DNA from: Silene conica | Taxonomy: Eukaryota > Streptophyta > Magnoliopsida > Caryophyllales > Caryophyllaceae | Length of the DNA stretch: 64,000 nt | Assembly (NCBI GenBank): GCA_029255685.2 | Contig: CM055312.2 | Coordinates: 83,617,010 to 83,681,009 of the forward strand | Reading direction: 5' to 3' | Shown: positions 37,001-48,092 of the stretch, piece after piece | Layout of the letters: each line of letters opens with the position of its first letter | Position numbering within the stretch: the first letter of the stretch is position 1 | Notes under the pieces: generated by a model | Database searches by the model: none | Told to the model about the DNA's origin: nothing | What the model saw: the letters and a program-made list of their open reading frames with translations, nothing else | Position numbers and translations under genes: made by a program

Positions 37001-39038
37001 TGTGTAGTGTATTGGCTGGAATCTGGGGTACAGGGACTGGATCCACAACGCTCACTGAAAATGTTCATACTATTGCCGTGACTAAAATGGGAAGCCGGAG
37101 AGCCATTGAGCTAGGTGCTTGTGTTTTGATTGTCTTCTCTCTTATAGGTGAGTTTAGTTCTGTGTGTGCAAGCTTGTTTTTTTATGGATTGATGGTTGAT
37201 ACATGTGCTTTTGTCGTGAAGTGATGTGGCATTATGTTACTCCCTCCGTTCCACGAGATAATATACATTTGCTTTAGGAACATAGTTTAGTGCTAGTTAA
37301 TGCAAATGGGGGCAATCGAAATTGGAGTACTATACCACTGACGTACTTATATTTTGGGACTTTGCCTACTAGAAGTCGCAACCGTGGAATTACATGTTAT
37401 GCTGGTTTACGAAATGACTTCAAAGATCACGGGGATAAACCTTTTAAATTGAAGGATAGTTAACATTGATAGACAAAGGTTTCAAATTTTGAAGGATAAT
37501 TTACATTGATCAACAGATTCTTTGCAAGATTAGTAATCTGTATTTTCTTCCTGCAGTCACATTCTATCTAGACACCCCTCTCTATACAAATATAAAAACT
37601 TCTATGAGACTCTCTTACATGTGAGCCAACTTATAAACCCTATAGCCAAATGAAAATTATGCAAGGATGCAAGTTGGTCTCACATGTATGACCATCTCAT
37701 ACAAGACACACCGCTAGTGCCTCAAAAGCTCCTGCTTATGGTGACTCAAATGGGGTCGATGTATGCAACCTTACACTCCTGTTGATTTGACTTTAACCAG
37801 CTATTTTCAGATAATCCAAATGAATGTAATGTGAATTGCATTGATTGACAAAATTACTTCACAATATAAAAAGAGTAAACATTTTAGTGAGCCATGTTGC
37901 TTCATTCCAATATATTCTAAACCAAAAGAATAGTAAGCCTTTCTTTTGTCTCCATTCAAAATGGAAAACGTCCGGCTTCTTTTTTGGAAGTATTTATTTT
38001 ACAACTAAGTATCTCATGAGATATGTATTTGATATGCACAGGTAAAGTTGGAGGATTCCTTGCTTCTATTCCTCAAGTCATGGTTGCTGCTCTCCTTTGC
38101 TTCATGTGGGCAATGCTTACTGCCCTAGGATTGTCAAATCTGCGGTATAGCGAGGCAGGAAGTTCCCGAAATATTATTATCGTGGGATTATCCCTGTTTT
38201 TTTCTCTTTCAATTCCAGCGTACTTCCAGCAATATGGCATCTCCCCGAATTCTAATGTCTCTGTGCCAAGTTATTTTCTTCCCTACATAGTAGCCTCTCA
38301 TGGACCTGTTCACACCAAATATGGAGAGGTAAGCATGTCTTTTTAGTTTTTGTCATACTTGTTAAATTAAGCTTGCTGGTAACACTCTTGTGCTGTTAAA
38401 GTATAAGACTTGTATGCATGGTTACCAGATTTGCTTGGTACCTTACGAATCGCGAATTGTTAAAAGTGAATTCTATCAAGTTGCTTACTGAAAATACATA
38501 TAACACACCTTCTATAAGAATGAATCCCGAATCGTTAAGGGCGTATTCATAGCAAATCTCGGAACCATGCTTATAAGCATGTTATAGTCATTGAAGGTTA
38601 GTAACTTGAGTTTGAAACCCATCATCGTTTTAAAGTGCACCTGCCCTTTTGGCTCCCTTCACACCAAAAATACATCTTTAAGTAGGATTTTTGACTTCCG
38701 ATGATAAAACCGCCTTTGTGGTGGCATTGACTATTCATTGCGCGATCTAGTCAATAATAACAGCCTAACTATTTATTTTGCATTGTATTTACTTCTGTTA
38801 TGTCCCCATCTTGCAGTTAAACTACGTTTTGAATACATTACTTTCCTTCCATATGGTAATTGCATTCCTTGCGGCTGTTATCTTGGATAATACAGTGCCC
38901 GGCAGTCGGCAGGAACGTGGGGTTTATGTCTGGTCAGAAAGCGAGGCTGCCAGACGGGAACCTGCAGTCATCGAGGACTATGGTTTACCCTTCAAAGTTG
39001 GGCGGGCTTTCAGATGGGTTAAGTGGGTTGGTCTCTAA
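31039..39038 (+). CDS. Nucleobase-ascorbate transporter, NAT11/NAT12 type
   Basis: Ten exons join into a 704-residue frame: 31039-31564, 31716-31813, 31906-32076, 33169-33269, 35131-35266, 35374-35424, 36168-36455, 36913-37147, 38042-38328, 38817-39038. All are GT-AG and all phases close. A hydrophilic, Pro-rich N-terminus of about 170 residues (start MSTSHPNNRPKPGPWHP) precedes the membrane core (RDTPGLVPIGLYGLQQF onward), as in the NAT11/NAT12 branch. The family imports purines, pyrimidines or ascorbate across the plasma membrane. The signature region reads ENVHTIAVTKMGSRR, with His where the family motif usually has Gly, as I recall for this branch. The C-terminus ends FRWVKWVGL. An 11-residue repeat (NGPPTQPPTSN type) lies near residues 67-90. 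Substrate is not predictable from sequence. Confidence 0.94.
33506..33963. mobile_element. MITE in intron 4 of the NAT gene
   Basis: Inverted ends AGAGCATGTACAATAG at the left and its complement at the right, with several internal GAGAGCA/TGCTCTC words. The flanks show no convincing duplication, so the superfamily is unassigned. Confidence 0.7.
36589..36826. mobile_element. Stowaway MITE in intron 7 of the NAT gene
   Basis: Perfect inverted ends CTCCCTCCATCC flanked by TA on both sides (36587-36588 and 36827-36828), as for Tc1/mariner-type Stowaway elements. 238 bp, AT-rich, no coding. Confidence 0.92.
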
Positions 39039-39880
39039 TACGTTTGAGCCTCGTCTTGACAATTTGGGCTTGCTTGAATCATATTTGGGCCCACCTTTTG
39101 GCTGGTAAAGAATACGATCCGCGGTTGGGATGGTAGATTAGATTGAGCTATGTACATCCTAGGAACGATCTCCATTGATTTGTAAAATTGAATTATTTGT
39201 ACGTTGTTTTTTGTATCTATGTAGTTCTGAGAATCTTGGTTTCCATGGTTCTCGTTCGAGTCACTATTACCGAGATAGCAAGTAAACAACAAACGCCTAC
39301 TCTTTTTGCACGAGATATCCATAATATTAATGTTGTGTTTGTATTTCCAAATGTGTCTTTCATTGCCTTCATGTAGTGTGTTCAGCTTTTCTGGGTTATA
39401 TTTTTTCATTTTTAAGCTTTATTATTATTTGAAAAAGACATGAACTTATGACTTACAATATTGGGTACGGCGTTGGCGTTGTCTGTGAACCCCAAGTTAT
39501 AACGGTAAAAAAATAATAATCATGCAGCGGCAAAATGTGGATTTTTCACCGTAGGTGTTGCTTGTGACGGGATTATCCATTACAAGCTTGTGACCTCTCA
39601 CAAAAAGGAGAGGGGACAAGGTGGGGCACCCTTCATGTGCTCTTCCACTCATCTCTCATGGGTATTTTGTGAGAGGAAACGGTATCCGTCATAAGCTTGT
39701 GACGGATACCGCCGTCACAAATGAGAATTTGGGGTTTTCCAAAACTTTTCGATAAAGAATGTGGGTTCGCTATAATAAAGTCAAACGATAGCATAAATAA
39801 CGATAATAATATAAGTTTCAAAAGTGAGGTTAGGTAAAAAGTAAGGTTAGTAAAGGATCCGTCTAGAACAAAGCTTGTGT
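39039..39880. other. 3' flank of the NAT gene with a foldback repeat
   Basis: The 3' UTR presumably occupies the first few hundred bases. Positions 39557-39732 hold a short foldback element (ends GCTTGTGACGGGATTATCC and the complement of TTCTCATTTGTGACGGCGG) that has an inverted relative at about 47617-47793. Confidence 0.6.
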
Positions 39881-40516
39881 TGTGCGGAAGCGTGAATACC
39901 TACGATATTGTCCGTTTTGGGTCAAGTTTTCACCTTCCCAAAAGGCCCCGTACTATATATTTTATAAAGATGATACTTCACCTTTAAACTATCGATGTAG
40001 GACATGGATTTGCACCCTAACAATCCTCCCCTCAAACCAATGACCAATGGACCATCATCTTAACTCGAAACATCACCAAGTTTTGATAACGAGTCATATC
40101 TTACACCACATGTCACCGCCTGGTAAAGCCTATATCAACATGCATGTGCCCTTCTTGGGGATTTTCTACACATGCATATAGAACATTCTCTGCATCCAAT
40201 ATACGAGCTAGGAGTTTCATGTCTTACAATGTACAACTTCAAATCTTAGGTTTGCTGATGCATCCTCGTGTCTAGCCCAAGTCAAACCTGGGCTCTGATA
40301 CCCCTTGCTGTGCGGAAGCGTGAATACCTCGTGTTGGGCCTCTCTACTGTGCCGGTGTCCATAATAGTACGATATTATCCGCTTTGGACTAAGCCCTCAC
40401 GGATTTACTCTTGGGCTTCTTCCCAAAAGGTCTCGTACTATTATATTTTCAGGACACTTATAACGATGATACTTCACCCTTAAACTACCGATGTGGGAAT
40501 GAATTTGCACCCTACC
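39881..40516 (-). mobile_element. TRIM-like miniature retrotransposon
   Basis: Two related terminal segments (39881-40022 and about 40309-40516) start TGTGCGGAAGCGTGAATACC on the plus strand. Between them the minus strand reads GGTATCAGAGCCCAGG at about 40287-40302, an initiator-Met primer site just inside the right-hand LTR. GAGGGGAGGAT abuts the left LTR as a polypurine tract. The orientation is therefore minus, with a non-coding interior of about 290 bp. The LTRs differ by indels: the left one lacks about 60 bp present in the right. No matching target duplication found. Confidence 0.75.
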
Positions 40517-41443
40517 GGCTTGTAAAAGATCCTCCTGGAAGAAAAGTTAATAGTACTTTGTATAAGCAGATAGTTTGAAGTTTGATGTACTTGACAGCAA
40601 CTCGTCCCGATATTATGAATGTCGTGGGTATAGTTAGTAGATATATGGAAAGTCCAAAAGAGACACATCCCTTAGCAGCGAAAAAAAATCCTTCGTTACT
40701 TGCGAGGAACTATAGATTTTAGGCTTTTCTATAACAAGGGTAGAAAATCATAATTGTTTGGATTTTGTGATAGTGATTATGCTGGAGACTTGGATGAAAG
40801 AAAAAGTACGTCTGGTTATGCGTTTATGCTCGTATCTGCCACTATTTTTAAGTGTTCGAAGAAGCAATCTATTGTCACATTGTTAACCACCGAAGCAGAG
40901 TTTGTAGCTGCGACAACATGTGCAAGTCAAAAGAGCTTCAATTCAAGTAGAAATATTCTACCAAGTTATTTTGTGACAACAGTTAAACTATTAAGCTTTC
41001 AAAGAATCATGTGTTTCATGGGAAATGCAAGCACATAGACGTAAGATATCACTTCTTGCGCGATCTTTCTAAGGAAAGAGTAATCGATCTAATCTTCTGC
41101 AAAGTATAAACCAGGTTGCTGACATATTACAAAGCCCCTTACAGTGGATAACTTTGAGAAATTCAGAAGATTGCTTGGAGTTTGCACTATGCAGGATGCA
41201 ACTTGAATGAAGATGACAATGCAGTTAAACTAGTTCCAAAGTCTAGTTTAAGGGAGGGAATGTTAGGATTAGACAAATAGGTGTCGGTTAATATTGTGAA
41301 GCATCACACCCGAAATTGTGAAGTATTGTGTCTCTTGTATGATAACATTAATAGTTTGCTCTATATAAAGAGCAAATTGTTGTATATCTAAAATAAGAAA
41401 AGAATTAACAAAAATATATCTTCTCTTTCAATATTATCTAACA
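40517..41443 (+). mobile_element. 5'-truncated copia element (RT/RNase H tail and 3' LTR)
   Basis: Broken frames give RT-end and RNase H motifs (LTATRPDIMNVVGIVSRYMESP, then CDSDYAGDLDERKSTSGYAFML, then TEAEFVAA). The polypurine tract AAGGGAGGGAA is followed by a 183-bp LTR at 41261-41443 with inverted tips TGTTAG...CTAACA. Stops near 40731 and frame shifts inactivate it. The 5' part is missing at the junction with the TRIM-like element. Confidence 0.88.
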
Positions 41444-41747
41444 AATCAGTCTTATGTGATCAATTTTATGTTAAAATGTGCCCATTTAATAATAAAGTAT
41501 TGTAATTAGTGTTAGAGTTAAAAATTATTGTTTCGATAACATTTTGTGAAAAAACGGTTACATTTGGTGGTAAATGGGGGAAATTGATATTTAAATTTGT
41601 TGGGTAAAAAGAGAAAAAGGAAGAAGTTAGGTGTGAGTTTGAGTAGGAAGAGCAACAAAGTGACAAACACAAGACTTGATCTCCTTGGTCCTTCCTTCTT
41701 TGCAAATTGCATTCATTGTCTCTCCTAATTAGTAATCAGTGCTTACA

Positions 41748-41754
41748 TATAAAA
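41748..41754 (+). promoter_or_regulatory. TATA box of the arogenate dehydratase gene
   Basis: TATAAAA lies 56 bp before the ATG, which would place transcription start near 41780 with a short 5' UTR. Confidence 0.55.
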
Positions 41755-41809
41755 CCCCACCTTCTTCCATTTCCCCTGATTCCTCCTCCTTCCCGGCCAT
41801 TTATTCAAA

Positions 41810-44410
41810 ATGCAAGCATTATCCACGTCAGCAGGTACCCGCCTCCTGACCCCCACTATTCACCGGGTTAACCCGCCCCCGAGTCACATCAACATCCGAT
41901 GCAACAATAACACCTTCTTCACCCGAACCCAAACCCGACACACCCGATCCGACTGGCAGACGACGCGTGCCATCCTGTCCACCACCTCCCCCGACGACCC
42001 CACCCACCCCACCCCACAAACCTCACAAAAGTCAACTAAAGTCAACGGATACGAAAGCACCTTAGATCTAATCCCACTCACCAAACCCACCACCAACCTT
42101 CCAAAACCGCTTTCAACAGACCTGTCACCGACCCCGATGCACGGTTCGACCCTCCGCGTGGCGTACCAAGGTGTCCCTGGCGCGTACTCGGAAGCGGCGG
42201 CAGGGAAAGCCTATCCCGGGTGCGACGCCATCCCGTGCGACCAATTCGAGGTGGCGTTCCAGGCGGTTGAGCTGTGGATCGCAGACCGTGCTGTGTTACC
42301 GGTTGAAAATTCCCTTGGTGGGTCGATACACAGGAACTACGACTTGTTATTACGACATCGGTTGCATATTGTTGGAGAGGTTCAGCTTCCGGTTCACCAT
42401 TGCCTGTTGGTACTCCCTGGGGTTCGGAAGGAGTACCTGACTCGCGTGATTAGTCATCCGCAGGCGTTGTCGCAATGTGAACATACTTTGACGGAGATGG
42501 GATTGAATATTACTCGTGAGGCTGTTGATGATACTGCTGGTGCTGCTGAGTATGTTGCCTCTAAAGGTTTGAGAGATACTGCTGCTATTGCCTCCTCTCG
42601 CGCCGCCCACCTTTACGGTCTCCAGGTTACTTTTCACCCTCATTTCTTTACCTATTTCAGTTTAATGTCTTGTTTTTTTATTTACCTTTCTATATTAACC
42701 ATGTTTTCAATTATTTACCCTCCCCTTTCCTTGCCATTTGTGCCAAAACCAAAGGTAACAAATCACTGCAACGGAGCCTCAGCTTAAATCTTAAACAGGA
42801 AAAATCAACAAGGAGGTCGGACCGAATCTTACTATAATTACTACTCCGTGCAGTGCAATGCAAAGCTACACCTTTTCTAGGTAGATTAATAGAGTATATA
42901 TTGTAGTAGTAAGCAAAGAAAGTCATAGTTACAATAAATGCATGAATTAAGCTTTTATTACACTAATTAATGGGCCAACATTACATTTCTTTAAGCTTTA
43001 TCACATCATTTAAACTAGTTAGGTTTGCTTACCCATCTACAATTGGTGGGTAGGTACTCGGTAACTATTCAAAATTTGAAGATTTGCGACATTAGGTTCT
43101 TGGTAATACTCTCGACTACTTGGTCATGGTGACTCAAGAGTCAAGATAAGTATTGGATTTGGACGCGCTTCTTCTCATCATGCTCTCTATTATGTGGATC
43201 ACCCTTGTTCTGAAAATTAGTTCTCTAATACAAAATTTATTGTCGGTAGAATCTTTTTACTACTATTCAACTCGTCTAATTCTGTTGTAACAAGATTTTT
43301 ATTCCGAGGAGATGAGTATGACTGATTGAATAGGGACATATTTGAGTCTGTAACCATGTACACGGGGTACTATGTATATGTCCCATGCTATGAAACGATT
43401 TTAGGTAAGAATGACGACATTTTTGGATATGTAAAGGGCTAGAAATTTGTCAATATATGACGTAAAAGCTGATATGTGACCGATACTAGAGTAGTTAATT
43501 GAAACTTGTTCGACGCAAAAATGCAAGCTCTGATAAATTGGGACTTAAATACAGCACTGCTTCATACTTGGTAGAGCGTTTGTGATCAATTCAATGATTT
43601 AGTTCCATTTTCTTAGGGTAACCTGTTAACTCTATACGGGAAAAAAGGCCAAAGAGATACGGTAGATTTCCTTCTCAAACAGGTTGATGAAGTTTGAATA
43701 TTAACATCACTTTCTGGTTATTCTCCGTATTATTTACAGCTGCCAAAATTATGTCTATTAATATCTGATGTAGACATCATATATATATATTCTCCCTTAT
43801 TAATGGGAAATCATTACCTTAGGTAGCAGATTAGTATCTTCTGCTCGGTCTCGGCACTTGACAATATAGATTCAAGAATGTCACATATGATATGATATGG
43901 TGTATCATTAATTAAGAACGATATCTGACCAATTACTTACAATTAATACCTGACAATCTGTTTGAGCAGATATTAGCAGATGGAATACAGGACGACTCAG
44001 CAAATGTGACGCGCTTTGTAATGCTAGCTAGGGAGCCTATAATACCACGAACAGACAGACCTTTCAAGACAAGCATTGTATTTGCAACCCATGACAACAT
44101 GGCTGTTAAAGGAACCTCATCCCTGTTCAAAGTACTCTCTGCTTTTGCCTTCAGAAATATAAGCCTTACCAAGATAGAGAGCCGGCCCCATCGCAACCGG
44201 CCTATCAGGCTCGTGGATGATGCCAATGTGGGCACTGCCAAGCATTTCGAGTACATGTTTTATGTAGACTTTGAGGCATCATTAGCTGAGGCTAGAGCTC
44301 AAAATGCACTTGCTGAAGTCCAAGAGTTCACCTCTTTCTTAAGAGTCTTGGGTAGTTATCCAATGGATATGTCACCTTGGTCTCCCACCTCTTCTGATGC
44401 TCAATTATGA
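41810..44410 (+). CDS. Arogenate/prephenate dehydratase, plastid-type
   Basis: Two exons, 41810-42625 and 43970-44410, join in phase 0 to give 418 residues. Residues 1 to about 110 are Ser/Thr/Pro-rich without acidic clusters, fitting a chloroplast transit peptide. The dehydratase domain starts at residue 116 ([15 protein letters not shown]) and includes the catalytic TRF triad at 286-288. An ACT domain follows from about residue 306 with ESRP at 342-345, the phenylalanine-binding motif. The enzyme decarboxylates and dehydrates arogenate (or prephenate) in phenylalanine synthesis and is expected to be feedback-inhibited by Phe through the ACT domain. The substrate choice is inferred from plant homologues. 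Confidence 0.96.
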
Positions 44411-46816
44411 AGGCCTCCATATGGTTTCTTGAGACCGTCATGTACAAGTTTTTGGGATATATTTCTTTCTCACTTTGATCATCCGTAGCCATACGAAATG
44501 GTAAGGGTTGAGAACCGAGGATGGCATTTATTAAGAAGGGAAAAAAAATATTGGCTTGTTTATTTGTCACACTACACTCCAAGGACTGAATTTTATTTAT
44601 TGATAGATAAATAGATGTAGATTTTATTTTTCCTCTTTTTCGGCTAAGCAGTTTTCTTGAAATTTTGTTTTTCTTATTTCTCCCAAGTGTATCAGAATTG
44701 ATTACGGTCATATGTACTTTACGAGTTGTCCGTCCTTGGATATTTCTTACAAAGCTCTTGTTGGGCAATGTAAGATTGTGAATATGCATGTGCTTCACTT
44801 TGTCATGTTAAATTTTTTAATCTCTGTGTTATTTGTGTATGATTCATCTTGTAATCAATGTCTAATAATGGTGTTTGTCGGAAGTCGTATATTCTTGTAA
44901 TCTATTCTTTCTTTTGGTTCAATGAACTTGTTACATGGAACCCCTAAACTTTCTCGGTCATAAGTCCAGTACCGTACTGATATCTGACTTAGGTATCAGA
45001 GAGGAACCCTTTGGGTACGTCCGAGCCTAAAATAATGATTTTTTTTTTTAGTGCCTTGAAGTTTCGTAGTTGAGCTGAAAGTTTTAAACTTTTATTAAGA
45101 TTATCTCGTCGAAGAAATTGTCAATACGTGTATGTTCAATTATTATTTTTGAGGTCATGAATTGTGGGGGTTTGACCAAGTTTTTTTTTTTCTAAATAAA
45201 TTGAGACTACCTTTTATTTTCTTGTGACACATATAGATAATGTCGAGATTATCCTTGTTAGTAGTGTTGTTGATAAAGTAAAGTGTATGTTTGATTTATT
45301 TGCGATCTCATGGTGTTGAGCTTATTTTTCCATTTAAAAAAATTTTGAGCGCTATGCATGTGGTTACAAACATTATGTGTTGGATTTTGTTTGTAAAATG
45401 GGTATATATATTTTGCTCGGTTATTTGTTTACACATGAGATTTTTTCACAAATATTACCACAATCTCTACTTTTTCAGAGAATTTATGCATAATTATTTG
45501 TATATGCAAAAGTATGTGTATATGGTTTTTGACTTTAACGCTTTATTGAGTTTTAGTGTTTAAAGTGGTAATAATGCCAATTACATGGGTTAAATTGATT
45601 ATTCTGAAATGTGAATACTCTAATATTGGGATTGCACAAACCTGATTTTCTGTTTAAGAAATTTATGAATGATTAATACATGGAGTAATTAATCTGTTTA
45701 TTTGGTTTAAAAGTTGGGAATGGTTTGCAATTTATTTGAACGTCGAATAATTATGATATTTATTTGACTTTGCAAAATTGTTTCTTTCATAAGACTATAT
45801 CATACAAGTTATAGATGCATAATTATATTGTAGGATATGTAATGGAGTATGCATATTTTGTCCAAAAAAAAAAAAAAAAGCTAAATAGCGAAGTGGTTGT
45901 ATTCCGTTGTGAGAATATTTTAACTCCATTAATTGTTTGCATCATAACCCGAAGCATCCGATTGTTTGGCAGATTATCAAGAGTGATAGATAATCTGATC
46001 GGATATATAATGTGTTCACAAAGTTTGTGAATTATAAGTGGATATTGAGATCCCTTATACAAAGTGATAGTACGTACATAAAATCTGAAGAGGATATTGA
46101 GATCCTCCTACCAATGGCCATGGTAGAAGTGCTGGTGTGGCAGCACAAGGAAATGGGATTAAAGTCAATTCAGGAGTAAGTTGTGATTGATACCCAACTT
46201 AGTTAAGCTAAGGTCAAATGCGGTCAAACGAAGTCACAACAAACTCGAGATGTAATGTCAACACCCTTTCCTCTTTAAAATTTGTTATATGACATTTCTT
46301 TTTTTCTTTTCAAATTACTGTCGCGTGTTTGTAAGGTTGAGCCACAGCTCTTAATAAATTCATAGTCCTAAAAAGGATGGTTTGAGACAGTCAGACCTGA
46401 TGAATTTACCTATGTGAATGTGGGGGCTATTGCTCTAACCCTAAGAGAGTTTTAAGCCTTTAGGCTCTCTAGAGACATTCACGAGATTACCAGGATTCAT
46501 GTGGGGAGCACTTGGGAAGTCCAAGTAAAACACTTATTATATATGTTGCGTTCATGATGAGTTCATGGATGGTGCGAACACTAGCCCTGTTTTTGAGATT
46601 GGTAAGTGCGCAGCTGATCTTTCACCAACTCCATTCAAAGGTTAAAGGCTTTGATCCACCTCAAATGGCGGTCTAAGGTTACTGTATGCACTGGGTGTTA
46701 GTTAAAGTCCACAAGACACTAAACATCTAAACTCCAAATCTCCGTTGCCAAACAAATCTTTTTTCTCCTTTTTATTTCTCTATTCTTTTATTCTTCTTTT
46801 GAATCATATGGGGGAT
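44411..46816. other. Intergenic, retrotransposon-like towards the right
   Basis: No gene recognised to about 46060. Positions 46060-46816 look like the non-coding 3' interior of a copia-type element, ending in TATGGGGGAT, a polypurine tract, but no domain can be read. Confidence 0.4.
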
Positions 46817-47340
46817 TGTTGGATTTGATGCTTCAAAAGAAGCAAATATTGAAAATTGTCCCAACAATAAATTGGAGCATATTTCTAAGGTGAATATATT
46901 GACTCGTGTGAGTACTGAGTCGATTGTGCATTTCTCCATATTTGATTTGTGGGAGTTTCCACATTGATTACGTAGTATCCTAAACCTATCTTTTTACGAG
47001 ACTGATTTAGTGTTTTACCATACATTTTTCACCAATATATAAACCCGCACTCTACCACTCAAAAACTCACTCAACTCATCTCATCACTTTCTCTTCTCTG
47101 CAATCTTTCTCTCCTACTTATATATTTCTGTCTACTAAATAATTCTTAAAGGTTCTTTGGCAACGAACTTGGCTTTGTTCATCTGTTTTTCCGCCTACAC
47201 CAGAGAAACAGCGGTTGTGTAATCCTGGGGGTTGAGTGCCATTTGAGGCCGTGTGTAGTAGACGGGGCATAAATCAACTTTAGGACAGTGACGCTTGTCA
47301 CGCCACAACCTTCCGTCTCAGATAAGATCTTTACTGTTTT
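46817..47340 (+). repeat. Probable LTR of a copia-type element
   Basis: Begins TGTTGGATTT directly after ATGGGGGAT. It contains a TATA-like region (AATATATAAACCCGC) followed by a pyrimidine-rich leader, as in an LTR promoter. The right end and target duplication were not found, so the end coordinate is approximate. Confidence 0.5.
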
Positions 47341-47616
47341 TTTTTCTATTATTTAGTTTCTACGCTATACCTACTACCGTGATAACAGCCCTGTGCAAGG
47401 ATCATTCGAGGTAATTCGAGATTCAACCTAACATACATGAGTGTTGTATTATTTCATGGTGGATTACTAGGTTGTGTCCGTAAGGCTAATGGGGTACGCT
47501 TGTATTTGAGATAAATTAAATTAACGTAAAACCAGTTTTACATATATTTGGTGTAAAAGGAAAAAAGAGCAAAATTGGTAAGAAGGTGATAGGTAAATTA
47601 AAGAGCACAAATTCTC

Positions 47617-47793
47617 ATTTGTGACGGCGGTATTCGTCACAAGCTGACGGATATCGTTTTCTCTCACAAAATACCCACTTTTTGTCTCTCTTCGACACTA
47701 TTTATGTGGTCCCCTTTTTTCACTCACTCATTTTGTATCCATTTTATCTCACAAAATATTAATCACAAACGGTGACCCATCGTCACAAGTAAG
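47617..47793. repeat. Foldback element related to 39557-39732
   Basis: Ends TCTCATTTGTGACG and the complement of TCTTACTTGTGACG. The core shares CTCTCACAAAATACCCA with the element at 39.6 kb in the opposite orientation. No clear duplication of the flanks. Confidence 0.65.
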
Positions 47794-47965
47794 ACTTAGT
47801 ACTCATTGAAGTGTCTTGTCTTTAACGGATACTTTGGTCTCACAATAAAATAAGGGGATATGCAAATGGGAGGCACAAGAAAAAAAAGAAAAAAAAAAAG
47901 AAGAAATGAGTAAGTCCAGCAACCTCCCGTTAAAGAAGCGCATTAGTTAGGTGCGAGATTTTGCT

Positions 47966-47972
47966 TATAAAA
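47966..47972 (+). promoter_or_regulatory. TATA box of the HD2-type gene
   Basis: TATAAAA lies 120 bp before the ATG, followed by a pyrimidine-rich leader; a plausible core promoter. Confidence 0.5.
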
Positions 47973-48092
47973 CTCTCTGTCAAAGCCCCAGCTTCACACT
48001 ATTTCTCGTCTCCTTCCCACTCTCATAAACCCTAAATCATTTCCGCCACTCTTTCCTCCTCTTCTCCCTCTTAAACCCTTCCCTCTTCTTCA

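Noticed and set aside
37241..37400. CTCCCTCCGTTCC Stowaway-like tip in NAT intron 8
   Set aside because: No opposite inverted end visible downstream; not called as an element.
41748..44410. Frameshift or pseudogene status for the arogenate dehydratase
   Set aside because: Both exons join in phase and retain TRF and ESRP motifs; no break is seen.
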